From the NCBI GenBank assembly GCA_016712045.1, contig JADJRV010000019.1:1-64000 (forward strand): a DNA stretch of 64,000 nucleotides. Reading direction: 5' to 3'. Position 1 is the stretch's first letter, and every line of letters starts with the position of its first letter. The notes beneath the pieces are model-generated. The model did not search any database and was not told where the DNA came from. It saw only the letters and a program-made list of their open reading frames with translations. Below are positions 1-11,249 of the stretch, piece by piece. Made by a program: the position numbers and the translations under genes. The DNA is from Chloracidobacterium sp. (GTDB taxonomy: Bacteria > Acidobacteriota > Blastocatellia > Pyrinomonadales > Pyrinomonadaceae).

Positions 1-92
1 GCCCAAAATCTGCCAATGGTTTGCTCGCCGCCTACCCAGACGATCGACCACACGACAAATCCGACTATAATACCTAAGATGATTCGACCCAT
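1..92 (-). CDS. Partial small membrane protein, N-terminus only
   Basis: The reverse strand reads MGRIILGIIVGFVVWSIVWV and continues GGEQTIGRFW before leaving the window. This is one hydrophobic membrane helix beginning right at the N-terminus. A strong GGAGG ribosome site lies four bases upstream of the ATG, which supports a real start. The family cannot be identified from 30 residues. It lies downstream of sppA on the same strand, separated by about 110 bases. Confidence 0.5.
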   Translation of the reverse strand, partial: MGRIILGIIVGFVVWSIVWVGGEQTIGRFW

Positions 93-204
93 TCTTCCTC
101 CAGTAAAAGAAAAAGGACAATAGAAATTTTAGGTAAAAACTCCCCTTGTCCTTGTTTAGTTTGTGCGAACAAAACTTTATTCGCAGATGCAAAAAATGTC
201 AATG

Positions 205-1919
205 TTACTTAATGGTGAGTTCGAATGGCATCATCATCATTCCCCGCCCCTGCTGCATCTGATCGAACATAGCCATGTACCGGAATGATCGGCGGATATC
301 CGACGGAAGCGATTTGATAACAACCTCTTGTGCTTTTGCTTCGGACGAGGTTTCGTCATTGAATAAAGTCTCAAAGAACGGCCGCGGTGCCGGGAAAACA
401 ACTCGGCGCACGTCTTTGTCGGCGGGCAGATTAGCAAGCTCTTTGGCGATGCTGATGGCTTTTTCTAGGCCCCCAAATTCGTCGATCAAGCCATTCGCTT
501 TAGCTTGGGTTCCGGTCCAGACGCGGCCCTGACCGAGGGCATTTGCTTCTTCGGGCGTTTTCTTACGTCCGGTGGCGACCTTAGGGATAAAGCTGTCGTA
601 ATAGAAGCCGCCGATCTGCGATTCCATCTTGGCACGTTCTTCGGGCGTCCATTTTTCGGTGGCGCGAAAAATACCGGCATTTTTGCCACGCATTGTGTAT
701 TCGTTCGAGACACCGATCCAGTCGTAAAAGCCTTTGATATTAGGCTTAAAGGCAAAAATGCCGATCGAGCCGGTGATGGTCGATGGTTCGGCGACGATCT
801 TGTTCGCGTTACAAGCGATGTAATAACCGCCGGACGCTGCGACATCGCCCATCGAGACCACGACCGGTTTTTTGGCCCTCGCATTTTCGAGGCGTACCAC
901 ATCAGGTCTGATGCGAGCGTCGAACCGCCGCCGGAATCGACACGGAGTACGATCGCCTTAACCGAATTATCATTTGCAGCATCATTTACAGCGGCGACGA
1001 TGGTGTCTGAGCCAAGCATCTCACCGTTGAGCACGCCGCTCGACGAACGTCCACTCATAATGGCACCAGAGGCGTAAATGACCGCGACCCTTTCGCCATT
1101 ATTGAGGCCGAGCGTATCCGACGGGATCTCGCGATATTCGCCGCCGCGAATAGTGCGAAGCGTGTCGGTTTCCCGGTATCTAAGCTTTGCTTTTAGTTCG
1201 GTATCGACCTGTTCGCGATAATATGCGTCATCGATCAGGCCGAGCTCTTTGGCTTTCTTGGCGTTGTACGGAGCGCTATCGATCAACGCTTTAACGTCCT
1301 CGACAGATTTCTTTCGCGACTCGGCGATGGCATTTGTAAAACGGCCAAAAAATTCGTCGAGCAGTGCGTTCGTGACCTCACGCTGGCCGTCGCCCATCGC
1401 GGTTTTGGTGTATTGGTCGGGAGCACTCTTGTATTTTGCCGCCAGGCCATTGATATAAATATCGCCCGACGGCGGCAGAAATATCTTGTCAGCCGCGGTC
1501 GCGATGTAATATTCCTTGTTCATCCCGATCTCCATATAGGCATAGACCGGCTTGCCTGATGTTTTGAGATCCTTGATGGCGTCGCGGAGTTCGTCGGCTT
1601 TGCCCCAACCGATGCCGGGAAAATTGATATCGAGTACGACTGCGCCGATACGCGGATCGACCTTTGCTTTGCGCAGTTGGGTGAGCAGGCTCGTAAAAGA
1701 CTGCGGCTGCGAAATGCCAAATGCTTTGGCAAGCGGTTCCTCGGCGACATAATCCGGCAGCTCGCCTGAAATGCTGAGGACCAACACGCTGTTATTTGCG
1801 ACGGAAGGCTCGCCCATATTTCTCGCCGCAAAGGCGATCGCGATGACCGCCACAACGAGCAGAGCTAATAGAATCCCGCCGAACAGTAAAAAGAGCTTAC
1901 CTGTTTTTGACATTGCCAT
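205..1919 (-). CDS. sppA: Signal peptide peptidase SppA, 67K type, frameshifted
   Basis: Membrane-anchored serine protease that degrades cleaved signal peptides. The N-terminus has one membrane helix (about residues 7-30). Two tandem ClpP-like (crotonase-fold) domains follow. The N-terminal domain carries the catalytic-lysine motif KYKSAPDQYT, and the C-terminal domain carries the nucleophile motif GDVAASGGYYIA. The frame breaks near position 900: the upstream frame reads LASDLMW, then the downstream frame reads VRLENARAKKPVVVSMGD, where the family is continuous. INGLAA also runs directly into KYKSAPDQ near 1438, so about 20 family residues between them seem missing. The usual VDSPGGS reads VDSGGGS here. 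Met codons at 1919 and 1913 are both possible starts. Whether this is a real pseudogene or sequence error is unresolved; I favour error. Confidence 0.88.
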
Positions 1920-2103
1920 CGTTGATAATTACCCGCTAGATCGATAAAAATGTACGCCAAATACCACGTATTACTTGAGTTATATTACGTCATTTGGCGG
2001 CAAAAGTTTTAATCATTGTGTGGTGCTTTTGTCGGGCGGTTTTGTGCATCAAAAGAATACCGCACTATAACGTCGGACGATAATTTTGGTATATTCACAG
2101 TTT

Positions 2104-3516
2104 ATGGCAAAAAAGGCCTCAATTCTGATCTGCGACGACGAAGAGATAATGCGTGACGTGCTCGGCACGATAATGTCGAGCGCCGGTTATAAGGTCGATC
2201 TCGCCAAAACCGGCGAAGAGGCCGTTGAAATGTATTCGCAAAAAGCCTATGAAGTCGTCCTGATGGATGTGTCGATGCCCGGAATGGGCGGGCTGACGGC
2301 GCTTGAAGAACTGGTAAACCTCGATGCGGAAGTCGTCGTACTCATGGTGACCGCTTACGCAACCTTTGACACGGCGATCTCGGCCTGGGAAAAAGGTGCC
2401 GCGGGCGTCATCCGCAAACCGTTTCAAAATGAACAGATACTGGCTCTTGTCGCCAAAGGTATCAAAACACGCCGTAAAGAAGAGGAACGTCAGGTCCTTC
2501 GTCAGGCGATGGTTCGGTCGGTCCAGCGCGACTTGATCGTTGTCCATTCGGAGAAAATGGAGAATATTTTCCGACTAGTCGATAGGGTCGGGCCGGCTCG
2601 TTCGACGGTTTTGATAACGGGCGAATCAGGAACTGGAAAAGAGCTCGTTGCCAAGGCAGTTCACGCAGCGAGTCCGCGTGCAGACAAGCCGTTTGTGGTT
2701 GTAAATTGTACAAATATTCCTTCCGAACTGCTTGAATCAGAGCTATTTGGTCACACCAAAGGGGCATTTACTGGAGCAGTCGGAGCGAAGAAGGGGCTTT
2801 TTGAAGTAGCGGATACAGGCTCGATCTTTCTAGATGAGATCGGTGATCTTCGGCCGGAAACTCAAGTCCGGTTGCTGCGTGTCATTCAGGAAAGAGAGTT
2901 TACACCGATCGGAGAAACTACTCCGACAAAGGTCGATGTCCGCATAATCGCTGCGACTAACGTCGATCTAAAAGAAGCTGTGAAAAACGGACAGTTTCGC
3001 GAGGATCTCTATTTTCGACTATCTGTAGTTCCTATCGAGATCCCGCCATTGCGCGAACGGCGTGAGGGAATACTTCCATTGGCCCAGCATTTTATCCGCA
3101 AATATGCGGAGGAAAATGGCCGCAATATTTCCGAAAATCTTTCGCCCGATGTCCTCTCACTACTTGAGAATTACAACTATCCGGGTAATGTCCGCGAGCT
3201 TGAAAACATTATCGAGCGAGCCATCGTAATCGCAACAACTGACGAGATCACGGTCGACTGTCTGCGGCCGGAGGTTCGTGATCCGCAAAGTGCAATGGAG
3301 AGGATGTCGGCATCGGCCGGCAAATCCGGCAGCATTGATCTCTCGCATGGCGTAAGCTTTTACGACGAGATCAAAAACTACGAGATCGACCTAATCCGTC
3401 GAGCCCTCGATCAGACCGGCGGACACCAGTCGCGAGCGGCCCGTCTGCTCGGTCTCAACCCCACAACCCTCAACTCAAAGATCAAAAGCTATAATATCCA
3501 GACAAAATCGGCATGA
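2104..3516 (+). CDS. NtrC-family sigma-54-dependent response regulator
   Basis: Two-component regulator that activates sigma-54 RNA polymerase. Domain order: receiver (about 1-120; acidic DDEE pocket, phospho-acceptor in LMDVSMPGMGG), AAA+ ATPase (about 145-380; Walker A GESGTGKE, sigma-54 contact loop GAFTGA, Walker B SIFLDEIGDL), and a C-terminal Fis-type helix-turn-helix (GGHQSRAARLLGLNPTTL). The ATG at 2104 starts at MAKKASILICDD, giving 470 residues, normal for the family. A TTG 18 bases upstream is less likely. It is transcribed away from sppA with no sensor kinase beside it. It sits 149 bases upstream of a consensus sigma-54 promoter serving the next gene, which suggests but does not prove local control. 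Confidence 0.93.
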   Translation: MAKKASILICDDEEIMRDVLGTIMSSAGYKVDLAKTGEEAVEMYSQKAYEVVLMDVSMPGMGGLTALEELVNLDAEVVVLMVTAYATFDTAISAWEKGAAGVIRKPFQNEQILALVAKGIKTRRKEEERQVLRQAMVRSVQRDLIVVHSEKMENIFRLVDRVGPARSTVLITGESGTGKELVAKAVHAASPRADKPFVVVNCTNIPSELLESELFGHTKGAFTGAVGAKKGLFEVADTGSIFLDEIGDLRPETQVRLLRVIQEREFTPIGETTPTKVDVRIIAATNVDLKEAVKNGQFREDLYFRLSVVPIEIPPLRERREGILPLAQHFIRKYAEENGRNISENLSPDVLSLLENYNYPGNVRELENIIERAIVIATTDEITVDCLRPEVRDPQSAMERMSASAGKSGSIDLSHGVSFYDEIKNYEIDLIRRALDQTGGHQSRAARLLGLNPTTLNSKIKSYNIQTKSA

Positions 3517-3664
3517 TACGCATATCCAAATAATTGGAATAATCTACAAAAATCTTCTCAATTCTCCCCAAAAACATTGCAAAACGCCGCTGACTTGGCA
3601 CGAAAAATAACCGTATCTACTTAAAAGTCAGTAAGTTAAACATTTCTGTAACGCTAGGGCAGTT

Positions 3665-3680
3665 TTGGCACGAAACTTGC
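3665..3680 (+). promoter_or_regulatory. Sigma-54 (-24/-12) promoter for the TonB-type gene
   Basis: The sequence TTGGCACGAAACTTGC matches the sigma-54 consensus TTGGCACG-N4-TTGC exactly. The GG (3667-3668) and GC (3679-3680) dinucleotides have the required 12-base offset. It lies 150 bases before the ATG at 3831, leaving a leader of about 140 bases. A partial copy of the -24 half (TTGGCACG, 3596-3603) lies about 69 bases further upstream without a -12 half. The rest of the 314-base gap 3517-3830 is AT-rich and shows no gene. Confidence 0.82.
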
Positions 3681-3830
3681 CATTTTCTTTGGGTATCAGT
3701 GTTTACCATAATTTCAATTTATTCCGCGGCAGGAAATGCCGTAAACAGCACGGCTCAAGCTTATTGATCCACTCATGATTCGCACTTAAATTTTTGTAAG
3801 TGAATTAGATTTAATTTCTTAGGAGGAAAG

Positions 3831-6800
3831 ATGAGAAAGTTTACCAAAATCCTGACTCTCGGTCTGATGCTTTTATTGGCACAGGCGGCTATTCAGGCTC
3901 AGTTAACGGCCGGATCTTTCCGGTACTGGTTTCTGGACCGGATGGTTGTTGCCGGGGCATCGGTCACCGCGACAGGACAAGCCGGTAAGAGGTTATTCTG
4001 CAACAACTAATGAGTCTGGCTACTTTACCATTCCGGAGGTAATTGCGGCAGGAACCCAAATTACACGGTAACCATTACAGCACCGAACTTTAAGACTGCG
4101 GTCGTGCAAAATGTAAAGGTTGACGTTGGAACACCGGCGACTGTTAATACAACTTTACAGGCTGGACAGATCTCGGAGCAGGTCGTTGTTACGAGTGGTG
4201 CCGAGGTGCTGCAGACCGAAACGGCAAACGTTGGGACCACGATCCAGGGTCGTCAGATCCTCGCAACCTCCGATCAATCGCGTATGCCGCTCACCTTGAC
4301 GACATTGCTGGCCGGGGACCAACACCTTAGGTTCAGTTCGCACCTCATCGATCAACGGCCTGCCTAACAGTGCATTGACGATCCAGATCGATGCGGTGTC
4401 AATGTCCAAGATACTATTTAAATCTTCGGATGGATTTTTGACTTTTGTTCGGCCGCGTATCGATGCGATCGACGAGTTAACGGTATCACCACCTGAACCA
4501 AGGCGCAGATAGAGCTGACGATGGTGCTCAGATCAGACTTGCGACCCGTCGCGGCACCAACGATTATAAGGGGCAGTGGTTTCTGGCAGCATCGTGACTC
4601 GAAATTTTGTTGCTAATAACTTTTTAACAACGCTTCCAACGCCTTCAAAAGGCAAAACTCCTTCTGAACCAATCGTACGGTGGTAGTTTCGGCGGCCCAT
4701 TGGCTTTCCTTGGCTTCGGCGAAGGTGTTCCCGCATTTGATTCTGGAAAGGACAAGCGATTTTTCTTTGTTAACTATGAAGGAATCAATTAGACCTGAAT
4801 CATCGGTGCCTCAACCCGCCAGTCCTCACCCAGGAGGGGCAGACGGTGCATTTCCGTTATCAGTGAACGGGCCAATTTACGGCGAACCTTTTTGCCCGCA
4901 ACAATGGCAGCATTTGCTGTGACCCGAACACTCCGGGAAATCAGGTGTGTCCCAAACCTTGTGCCCGACGGTCAATGCGATGTTCAACCTGATCCGTGCG
5001 ACGACATCAGGTACAGGAACATTTACACCGGTTTCGGGTATCGGTCATCGCCAGAATTTTAACTTTTATAATCCGGCTCTATCCCGTCGCCAATTCCTTG
5101 CGGTTCGTGTCGATTTTAATTTGACCAAAAACCACAGTTTAGAGAACGTATTTAACTATCAACCGTTCCGTTCGAATGTTGACTTGCTTAACGGCGTTGA
5201 CCCGGCATTCCCGGGGCTTACAAATAGCGGTTCGCAGATTCGGACCGTTACTCAAATTCGACCGCATTGCGTTCGAGCTTTGGCCAGAATAAGGTGGCAT
5301 ACAGATCTCGTTTTTTCAAAGCTGTTCGGTAATCGTACTTTATTCTCAAGGGGGGTAGAGAGTTCTTTGATCATTCCGGGCGGTTTTACTTTCGGACTGG
5401 GTGCAGGCCAACGGGCCCGACGATACGAAATGCATACAGCCGCCGTTCGTCGCCGATCCATGACTTTACAGACTCTTTTACTTGGATCACCGGCAACCAC
5501 ACTTTCAATTTCGGCGGACAATTCAAACGGATTGAAACAAATTTCGGCCACCACAGCACAGGCGGCTAGTGCCGACTGCTTCGGTATTAACGCGACGCTT
5601 GACCCTGCGAATGCATTGTTCAATTCAGCAAATCAGCCGGTTAACTTCCCGGGGGCAACAACAACCGACCTTGCGAACGCTGCCGGTTTGTACGCAACGT
5701 TGACGGGTAGGATCTCTGGATATGCGAACACGGGCTACCTCGGCGGCGACGGTAAATATGTTGCCTCTGGACCACGCGTACTTCAAGGATCCGTCAACAA
5801 ACCATGGGTGTATTTGCGCAGGACACATGGCGTATTCGTCCAAATTTGACTCTCAGCTTGGGTGTGCGGTGGCAGCCTCAGACTGGAGCAGAATTGATGA
5901 CTGCCAATTACTCGCGATTGACTAACTTCAACATGCTCTATGATGTTTCGGGTCCGGGTAATATCTTTAAGCCGGGTACACTTACCGGAACGGTTCCGAC
6001 CGTTACAGGTAATTCGATCGGTGAAAAGGCGTTTGCCAACGACCTAAATAACTTTTGCCCCTAGTGTGGGCGTTGTTTGGAGTCCGGAATTCGGAGCGGG
6101 GGTTTGGCAAAAGATCTTCGGCAGAAGTGGTTCGAGTGTATTCAGAGGTGGTTTCTCGAGAGCATTTATTCGTGAAGGTACGTTCCTCGTCGAAGGCTCA
6201 CTTCCGCTTAATCCCGGCGGCAACATCTCGCTTAGCCGTGCGACTAACCTTACCGGTTCGTTGCAGTTGACGCTTGGTACGTTGCTCAGAACTCCTGGCA
6301 ATCCTAATCTGTCTGTTCCAACGTTTAACGATACACCTGTTTATCCACGAACTTTGACCACGGCTGATTCGGCGGTAGCCTTTGATCCAAAACTTACATC
6401 GGGTTATGTCGATTCGTTTAGCTTTGGTTATCAGCGTCAATTTGGCCGTGATACGGTTGTCGAATTTCGCTACGTTGGAAACCGTGGTAAAAATATGGCG
6501 AGCCTCGTTTCACAAAACGAGGTCAATGCTATAGAGAATGGTTTTGGTGCTGAATTTGCGTTAGCACAGCAGAATCTGTTGAACAATGACCGTTTGTGCA
6601 CCGCTGGTTTGGTCTCGGTACTGGTACCTTCCAATTGCCGATCATTATGTCGTATCTCGCTGGCAACAACGCGGATCCTAGTAATACTGCTAGCTATGCT
6701 GGAACATTATTTGCAAACGCTACATTTCTTGGTCAACTGTCTGCGGCAAATCCCCAGATCCAGGGTATGATCAATACCCTTGATTCGAACTTTGGTGCTA

Positions 6801-7815
6801 CGGCGAAACACCGGTTGCTTTCGTTCCTGGTGGGCCGTCCGGCTAATTAAGTTCACAATTGTCCAACCACCTCGGTTTCTGTTTCCTGCTGACAAAAGCA
6901 GCGAAACAGTAGGTACGACTCATTCCAGGTTGAATTGAGACGCCGTCTTTCGGCCGGTACTAGAGTTCCAGGGAACTATGTTCGGGCAAAAGATTTACAA
7001 ATGCTTACGCACTTGCATCAAGCCTAAGCGGCAACAATGGGGTTTCGGATCAGCGAAACATCTCAACTGCTACGCTTAGGAACCGCTCGTTGGATAGAAC
7101 CTACGCTCAGGTCGATTTGCGTCATGCCTTCAAGGTAGATGCTACCTTTGACCTTCCTTTCGGAAAAGGCCGTAAATTTATGTCCTCAAGCAACTGGGGC
7201 TCCAACGCCTTCTTTGGCGGCTGGGAGCTGCCGGTTGTTCGTTGGCAGAGCGGTTCACCAGTCGGTATCACTGATTTCCAGATCGTTGGCATGTCCGGCA
7301 AGGATCTGCAGAAAGCCGTCAAGGTGTACTACAACCAGACGATCAACGGAGTCGTAATACCCGTTTCGTTCCTTCCTCAAGACATCATTGAAAACACTAT
7401 CCGGGCGTTTTCAACGGTTGGAACAACTGTTTCGGGATACACTAGTGCGGCTACTACACCTACGGGTCGATTCCTCGCTCCGGCGGGCTATGGCAACTGC
7501 CAACAGCGTTCAGCCGGTCAATGCGGATTCCGTAAGTTCGTACTTTATGGACCTTCGTTCTTCAAATTCGATGCTTCGGTTCTCAAGAAGATCGCAATTG
7601 GTGAAAAGAGAAGTATCGAGATGCGGGTCACTGCATTTGATGTCCTCAATCGCACCAATTGGAGGATCGGTGGATGGACAGGAAACGTTAACCAACTTGG
7701 ACTTGGTGGAACCACCTTTGGTCAGCTGCTTACCGGAACCTCGTATCAGGATCCAAACGGATCGAATGATCCAGGCGGGAGACTCGTTGATTTCTTGCTT
7801 AGAATTAACTTCTAA
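3831..7815 (+). CDS. TonB-dependent receptor-like outer-membrane protein, multiply frameshifted
   Basis: The ATG at 3831 follows an AGGAGG ribosome site and a clear signal peptide (MRKFTKILTLGLMLLLAQAA, cleaved near IQAQ). The reconstructed order is a carboxypeptidase-regulatory-like beta-sandwich (GASVTATGQAG; later QNVKVDVGTPATVNTTLQAG), a plug-like segment (ISEQVVVTSGAEVLQTETA) and a long beta-barrel. The end, LVDFLLRINF, has the aromatic terminal residue used by outer-membrane barrels. This is the large OmpA-unrelated TonB-type family expanded in Acidobacteriota. Between about 3930 and 7090 the frame changes many times. From 7090 the C-terminal 241 residues are intact. Either a low-quality region or a decaying paralogue. 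The sigma-54 promoter is just upstream. Confidence 0.78.
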
Positions 7816-7842
7816 ACCAAGTTGTTATCGAACTTAACCTTA

Positions 7843-7873
7843 GGCGTTGTCGGGAAACCGGCAACGCCTTTTT
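7843..7873 (+). terminator. Rho-independent terminator after the outer-membrane protein
   Basis: GGCGTTG (7843-7849) pairs with CAACGCC (7862-7868) around a short loop and is followed by five T residues. It lies 28 bases after the receptor stop codon. Confidence 0.85.
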
Positions 7874-7899
7874 CTTTGGTGTGGTAAAATTTCTGCATC

Positions 7900-8821
7900 T
7901 TGGCTGCTATCGATAACGACCAAAATCTAGGTATTAGGGCATTGGGTGCGGGTGACCTGATCGATCGTCCGTGATATGGCTGGCCGAGACCATCGCGACG
8001 CTTGTTGTCATGGGCGGAGCTTCGCGAAACTTTGTCCGGCATCTGTTGTTTGGTGAGGCGATCACTTTTCGCGAAACTTATGCCAATGTCTGGAAACGCC
8101 TAGGCGGGCTCGTGGTGGCGTCTTCGCTGATAACGGTGATACTGGGTACGTTGGGGATCGCGATCTTTTATTTTGGAATGACCGTAGGCGGGCTGCTGAT
8201 CCTGCTGATCATCTACATCTTTAGTTTTTGCCCGCCTTAGCATTTATCGTGTCGGTCGTTGTGGGCATAGCGGTCGCGGGGGCATCGATCTGGCTGTTCT
8301 TTCTGGCGGCATCGCGGGTCGCGTATGTGCCGCAGGTTATGCTCGTCGAGGGACAAGGCGTTTTCTCGGCAATTGGGCGTAGTGCATCGCTTGCCAGCGG
8401 CAACGTAAAGCGTCTGGCAGCGTTATTTGTATTTACGACCGTTGCGGCATACTCCGCTCTCGCGCTGCTCTACGTACCGCTCGCGTGGTACGCGTCGGCG
8501 AATGGCGTTCAGTTGATGTCATTTGACGCCGACCTCATCCCGGCGTGGTACGAGATCGCTTATAACCTGATCTGGCAGATCAGCTTTATCCTGCTGTCGC
8601 CAGTGTGGATGGCGGGGCTTTGTCTGCTTTATGTGGATGAGCGGGTGCGGGGTGAGGGGTACGATATCGAGCTAATGGCGGCACGGAGACTGGGAGAGAT
8701 ACCGACAGTGCCAACAACGTATATCAATCCGCTGCAACCAGCTCTATCGGCGACGGCAGTTAATACCGAACCCACTCCGGTGGCGAACAGATCGAATATT
8801 ACGACTCTCGGGCTAAAATAA
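7900..8821 (+). CDS. Multi-pass membrane protein, N-terminal part lost and frameshifted
   Basis: Reading from a TTG at 7900 gives AAIDNDQNLGIRALGAGDLIDRP and then a stop. This resembles the start of the conserved cytoplasmic lead-in (GVGELLDRA) of a membrane family found beside DUF4129 genes. The sequence then resumes at IWLAETIATLVVMGG, changes frame near 8228, and continues through several hydrophobic helices (AFIVSVVVGIAVAGASIWLF, RVAYVPQVMLVEGQG, GNVKRLAALFVFTTVAAYS) to a polar C-terminus. Membrane helices expected between GDLIDR and IWLAET are absent, implying a deletion. It heads the run with DUF4129, DUF4350, TSUP and MoxR. No enzymatic function can be assigned. Confidence 0.55.
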
Positions 8822-8824
8822 GAT

Positions 8825-9904
8825 ATGCCGTTGAATCTACGACACATATATATGAGGTTCTGCTTGAGGGCGGGCCTGGCGTTGTGTTTCGTATTGACCG
8901 TGGTTCTAACTGCATCGGCGGCGTCGCTGAACGATTATCGCCAGCGGGTCGAATCGGTTCATATTTATGTCGAGGAGCTTTTGGCGGAGGTCGGCAATTC
9001 CGAGCAAGGTAAGCGTGATGTGCCGCATGAAAACGAAGTGATCGCACACATCCGCCGTGTGCTGCCGCCGACGGAAAAAGTCGAGTGGCCGGGCGGCTCG
9101 GTCGAGACAGCGAACCAGTGGCTTTATGCGTCGCTCGAACAATTTCAAAACGAAGGCGATCCGGCCAAACGCGGCGTGATCCTGACCGCTGTTAACGAAC
9201 GGCTTACGTCCATCGCACGCGAGGTGGATCTGCTGCAAAAAGCCGCCGCGTCGAGCCGTACAAAGGATGAAGACAAACAAAAGCTCGCCGAGATACTGCA
9301 ACGCGAAGAGTATCAAAAGGCTCAGGCAAAAGAGGAAAGTATATTTCAGCGTTGGCTGCGTGAATTTATGGAATGGCTGGCAAAGGTCTTTCCGCGAACG
9401 CCCGCCACTCCTAGTTCAGATCCCGGAACCGGTTCGCTAAAGATGGGGTTGCAGATCCTCGTCTTTGCTTTGGTCATCGGGCTCGTCGGGTTTTTGATCT
9501 ATAAATTTGTTCCGTTCTTTGGCCGCCGCGGGCACAAAAAGAAAAAAGAAAAAGGCGATCGCGTCATACTCGGCGAACGGGTCGCTAGCGACGAATCGGC
9601 CGCGAGCCTGTTTGACGAAGCCGAGCTGCTCGCCCGCGAGGGCAACCTGCGTGGTGCGATCCGCAAAGGCTATATCGCGCTGCTTTGCGAGCTCAGCGAC
9701 CGCAAGCTGATCGGCCTTGCCCGTCACAAAACAAATCGTGACTATCTCCGTGATGTACGCAAGCGTGCCGACCTGTTCGAAAATATGAACGGGATGACGC
9801 TCAATTTTGAACGCAACTGGTACGGTCTGCGGCCGACAGACGCACAAGATTGGGAAGATTTTAGAGACAGCTATAAACAAACTATCGCGGGTGTAAAAGG
9901 GTAA
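8825..9904 (+). CDS. DUF4129 domain protein
   Basis: A secreted or membrane-anchored protein with an N-terminal signal sequence (LALCFVLTVVLTASAAS), a helical extracytoplasmic region, a central membrane helix (ILVFALVIGLVGFLIYKFV, about residues 210-230) and a cytoplasmic C-terminal DUF4129 domain with the typical LIGLARHKTNRDYLRDV and NFERNWYGL stretches. DUF4129 proteins commonly occur with MoxR ATPases and DUF58 proteins; the biochemical role is unknown. It starts three bases after the preceding stop, so co-transcription is likely. An alternative ATG nine codons downstream (8852) would give a cleaner signal peptide. Neither start has a good Shine-Dalgarno. Confidence 0.85.
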   Translation: MPLNLRHIYMRFCLRAGLALCFVLTVVLTASAASLNDYRQRVESVHIYVEELLAEVGNSEQGKRDVPHENEVIAHIRRVLPPTEKVEWPGGSVETANQWLYASLEQFQNEGDPAKRGVILTAVNERLTSIAREVDLLQKAAASSRTKDEDKQKLAEILQREEYQKAQAKEESIFQRWLREFMEWLAKVFPRTPATPSSDPGTGSLKMGLQILVFALVIGLVGFLIYKFVPFFGRRGHKKKKEKGDRVILGERVASDESAASLFDEAELLAREGNLRGAIRKGYIALLCELSDRKLIGLARHKTNRDYLRDVRKRADLFENMNGMTLNFERNWYGLRPTDAQDWEDFRDSYKQTIAGVKG

Positions 9905-9911
9905 TCTCTAA

Positions 9912-11249
9912 GTGAAGCAAAAGCTTTTCATTTTTATTTTCCTGATCTTTCTGGTCGCCATATTGGTCGGGCTAAATGCCGCGACCTATACGCAGAAAGA
10001 AAAGACGCCCGACAGCGAGGCGTTGCCCCGACGCTCGACCTTTAACTCGGGTGCGACGGGACTGCAGGCTTTTTATACTCTGCTGAGTGAGACGGGCCGC
10101 AAGACCGTCCGCTGGCAAGAGCCGCCCGCCGCACTGCTGACCGCACGGAGCAAACCGTCGGTCTTTGTCGTCGCGGGTCAGGTTAGACGCGAATTCACGA
10201 CCGCCGAGGCTGATGATCTGCTGCGTTGGGTCTCCGGCGGCGGCCGTCTGGTATTGATCGACCGCGAACCGACAGCAGATCTCATGAAAATGTCGGGTGC
10301 GTGGACGATAGACGTTGAGGTGAAACCCGGCTACGAGATCATGTCGGTCGATCCGTCGGACACAAAGCAAATGACGGGCGATATGGCTGCGGCAAAACCT
10401 GTCCAGCCGTCGCACTTTACTAGCGGCGTCAACGCCGTGCAGCCTTCGCAGTTTGCGTCAACCATCACTTTTGAGCGGCAGGGTAATGAAAAAGGTAATG
10501 ATACGGATAGGCCGCCGCCGAGGTCGATGTCGTCGAAGAGCGACCCGTATGTTGCGGTTGACGAAGCCGCACCGACCGTTCATATCGCTCAAGCTCAGAA
10601 TAATTTGCTCGTTGACGTACCGTATGGTTCAGGCCGTATCGTGATATTTTCCGACCCTTTTATAATTGCCAACGACGGCATTGCTCTCGTCGATAACGCC
10701 CAGCTTGCTGTCAATCTTGTGTCCGCCGATGGCGTGGTCGCGTTTGACGAATACCATCAGGGATACGGTGCGGACAGTAATCGATTCTTACAATTTTTTG
10801 CCGGGACGCCGGTCGTGTCGATATTTCTGCAAGCGGTCCTGCTCGTCGGCCTCGTCTTTTTTTCCCAAAGCCGCCGCTTTGCCCGTGCCGTGCCGGAGCC
10901 TGAGCCGGATCGGCTGTCAAAGCTCGAATACGTCGCCGCAATGGCCGAGCTGCAGCAGCGAACGCGGGCATTCGATCTGGCCGTTGAGAATATTTATACG
11001 GATTTTCGCCGCCGCGTCAGCCGTCTGCTGGGACTCGATAATCTGACAGTCAAGCCACGAGAGTCGTCGGCCGCTATCGCTGACCGCAGCGGGCTCGACC
11101 GTCAGCAGACCGAGGACATCCTATTCAAATGCGAAGAGATCATTCGCGGCGAGCCGACAAATAAACGCGAGGTCGTCGAACTAACGACCGCTCTGCGCGA
11201 GATCGAGGCAAAGCTTGGCATCCGGCGTGCGGCCGACAAAAAGATCTGA
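9912..11249 (+). CDS. DUF4350 domain-containing membrane protein
   Basis: 445 residues beginning at GTG. There is an N-terminal anchor (LFIFIFLIFLVAILVGLNA), then a DUF4350-type domain with RRSTFNSGATGLQAFYTLL and the characteristic LVLIDREPT and VAFDEYHQGYG motifs. A second membrane helix (VVSIFLQAVLLVGLVFF) follows near residue 300, then a C-terminal helical cytoplasmic region. DUF4350 proteins accompany DUF4129 and MoxR genes, and the shared operon supports that link. A low-complexity segment around residues 160-190 repeats VQPSHFTSGVNAVQPSQFAS. Function is unknown. Confidence 0.82.
   Translation: MKQKLFIFIFLIFLVAILVGLNAATYTQKEKTPDSEALPRRSTFNSGATGLQAFYTLLSETGRKTVRWQEPPAALLTARSKPSVFVVAGQVRREFTTAEADDLLRWVSGGGRLVLIDREPTADLMKMSGAWTIDVEVKPGYEIMSVDPSDTKQMTGDMAAAKPVQPSHFTSGVNAVQPSQFASTITFERQGNEKGNDTDRPPPRSMSSKSDPYVAVDEAAPTVHIAQAQNNLLVDVPYGSGRIVIFSDPFIIANDGIALVDNAQLAVNLVSADGVVAFDEYHQGYGADSNRFLQFFAGTPVVSIFLQAVLLVGLVFFSQSRRFARAVPEPEPDRLSKLEYVAAMAELQQRTRAFDLAVENIYTDFRRRVSRLLGLDNLTVKPRESSAAIADRSGLDRQQTEDILFKCEEIIRGEPTNKREVVELTTALREIEAKLGIRRAADKKI

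Noticed and set aside
3596..3611. Second full sigma-54 promoter upstream of the receptor gene
   Set aside because: The -24 half TTGGCACG is present but the -12 half reads ATAA instead of TTGC, so it is only a half-site.
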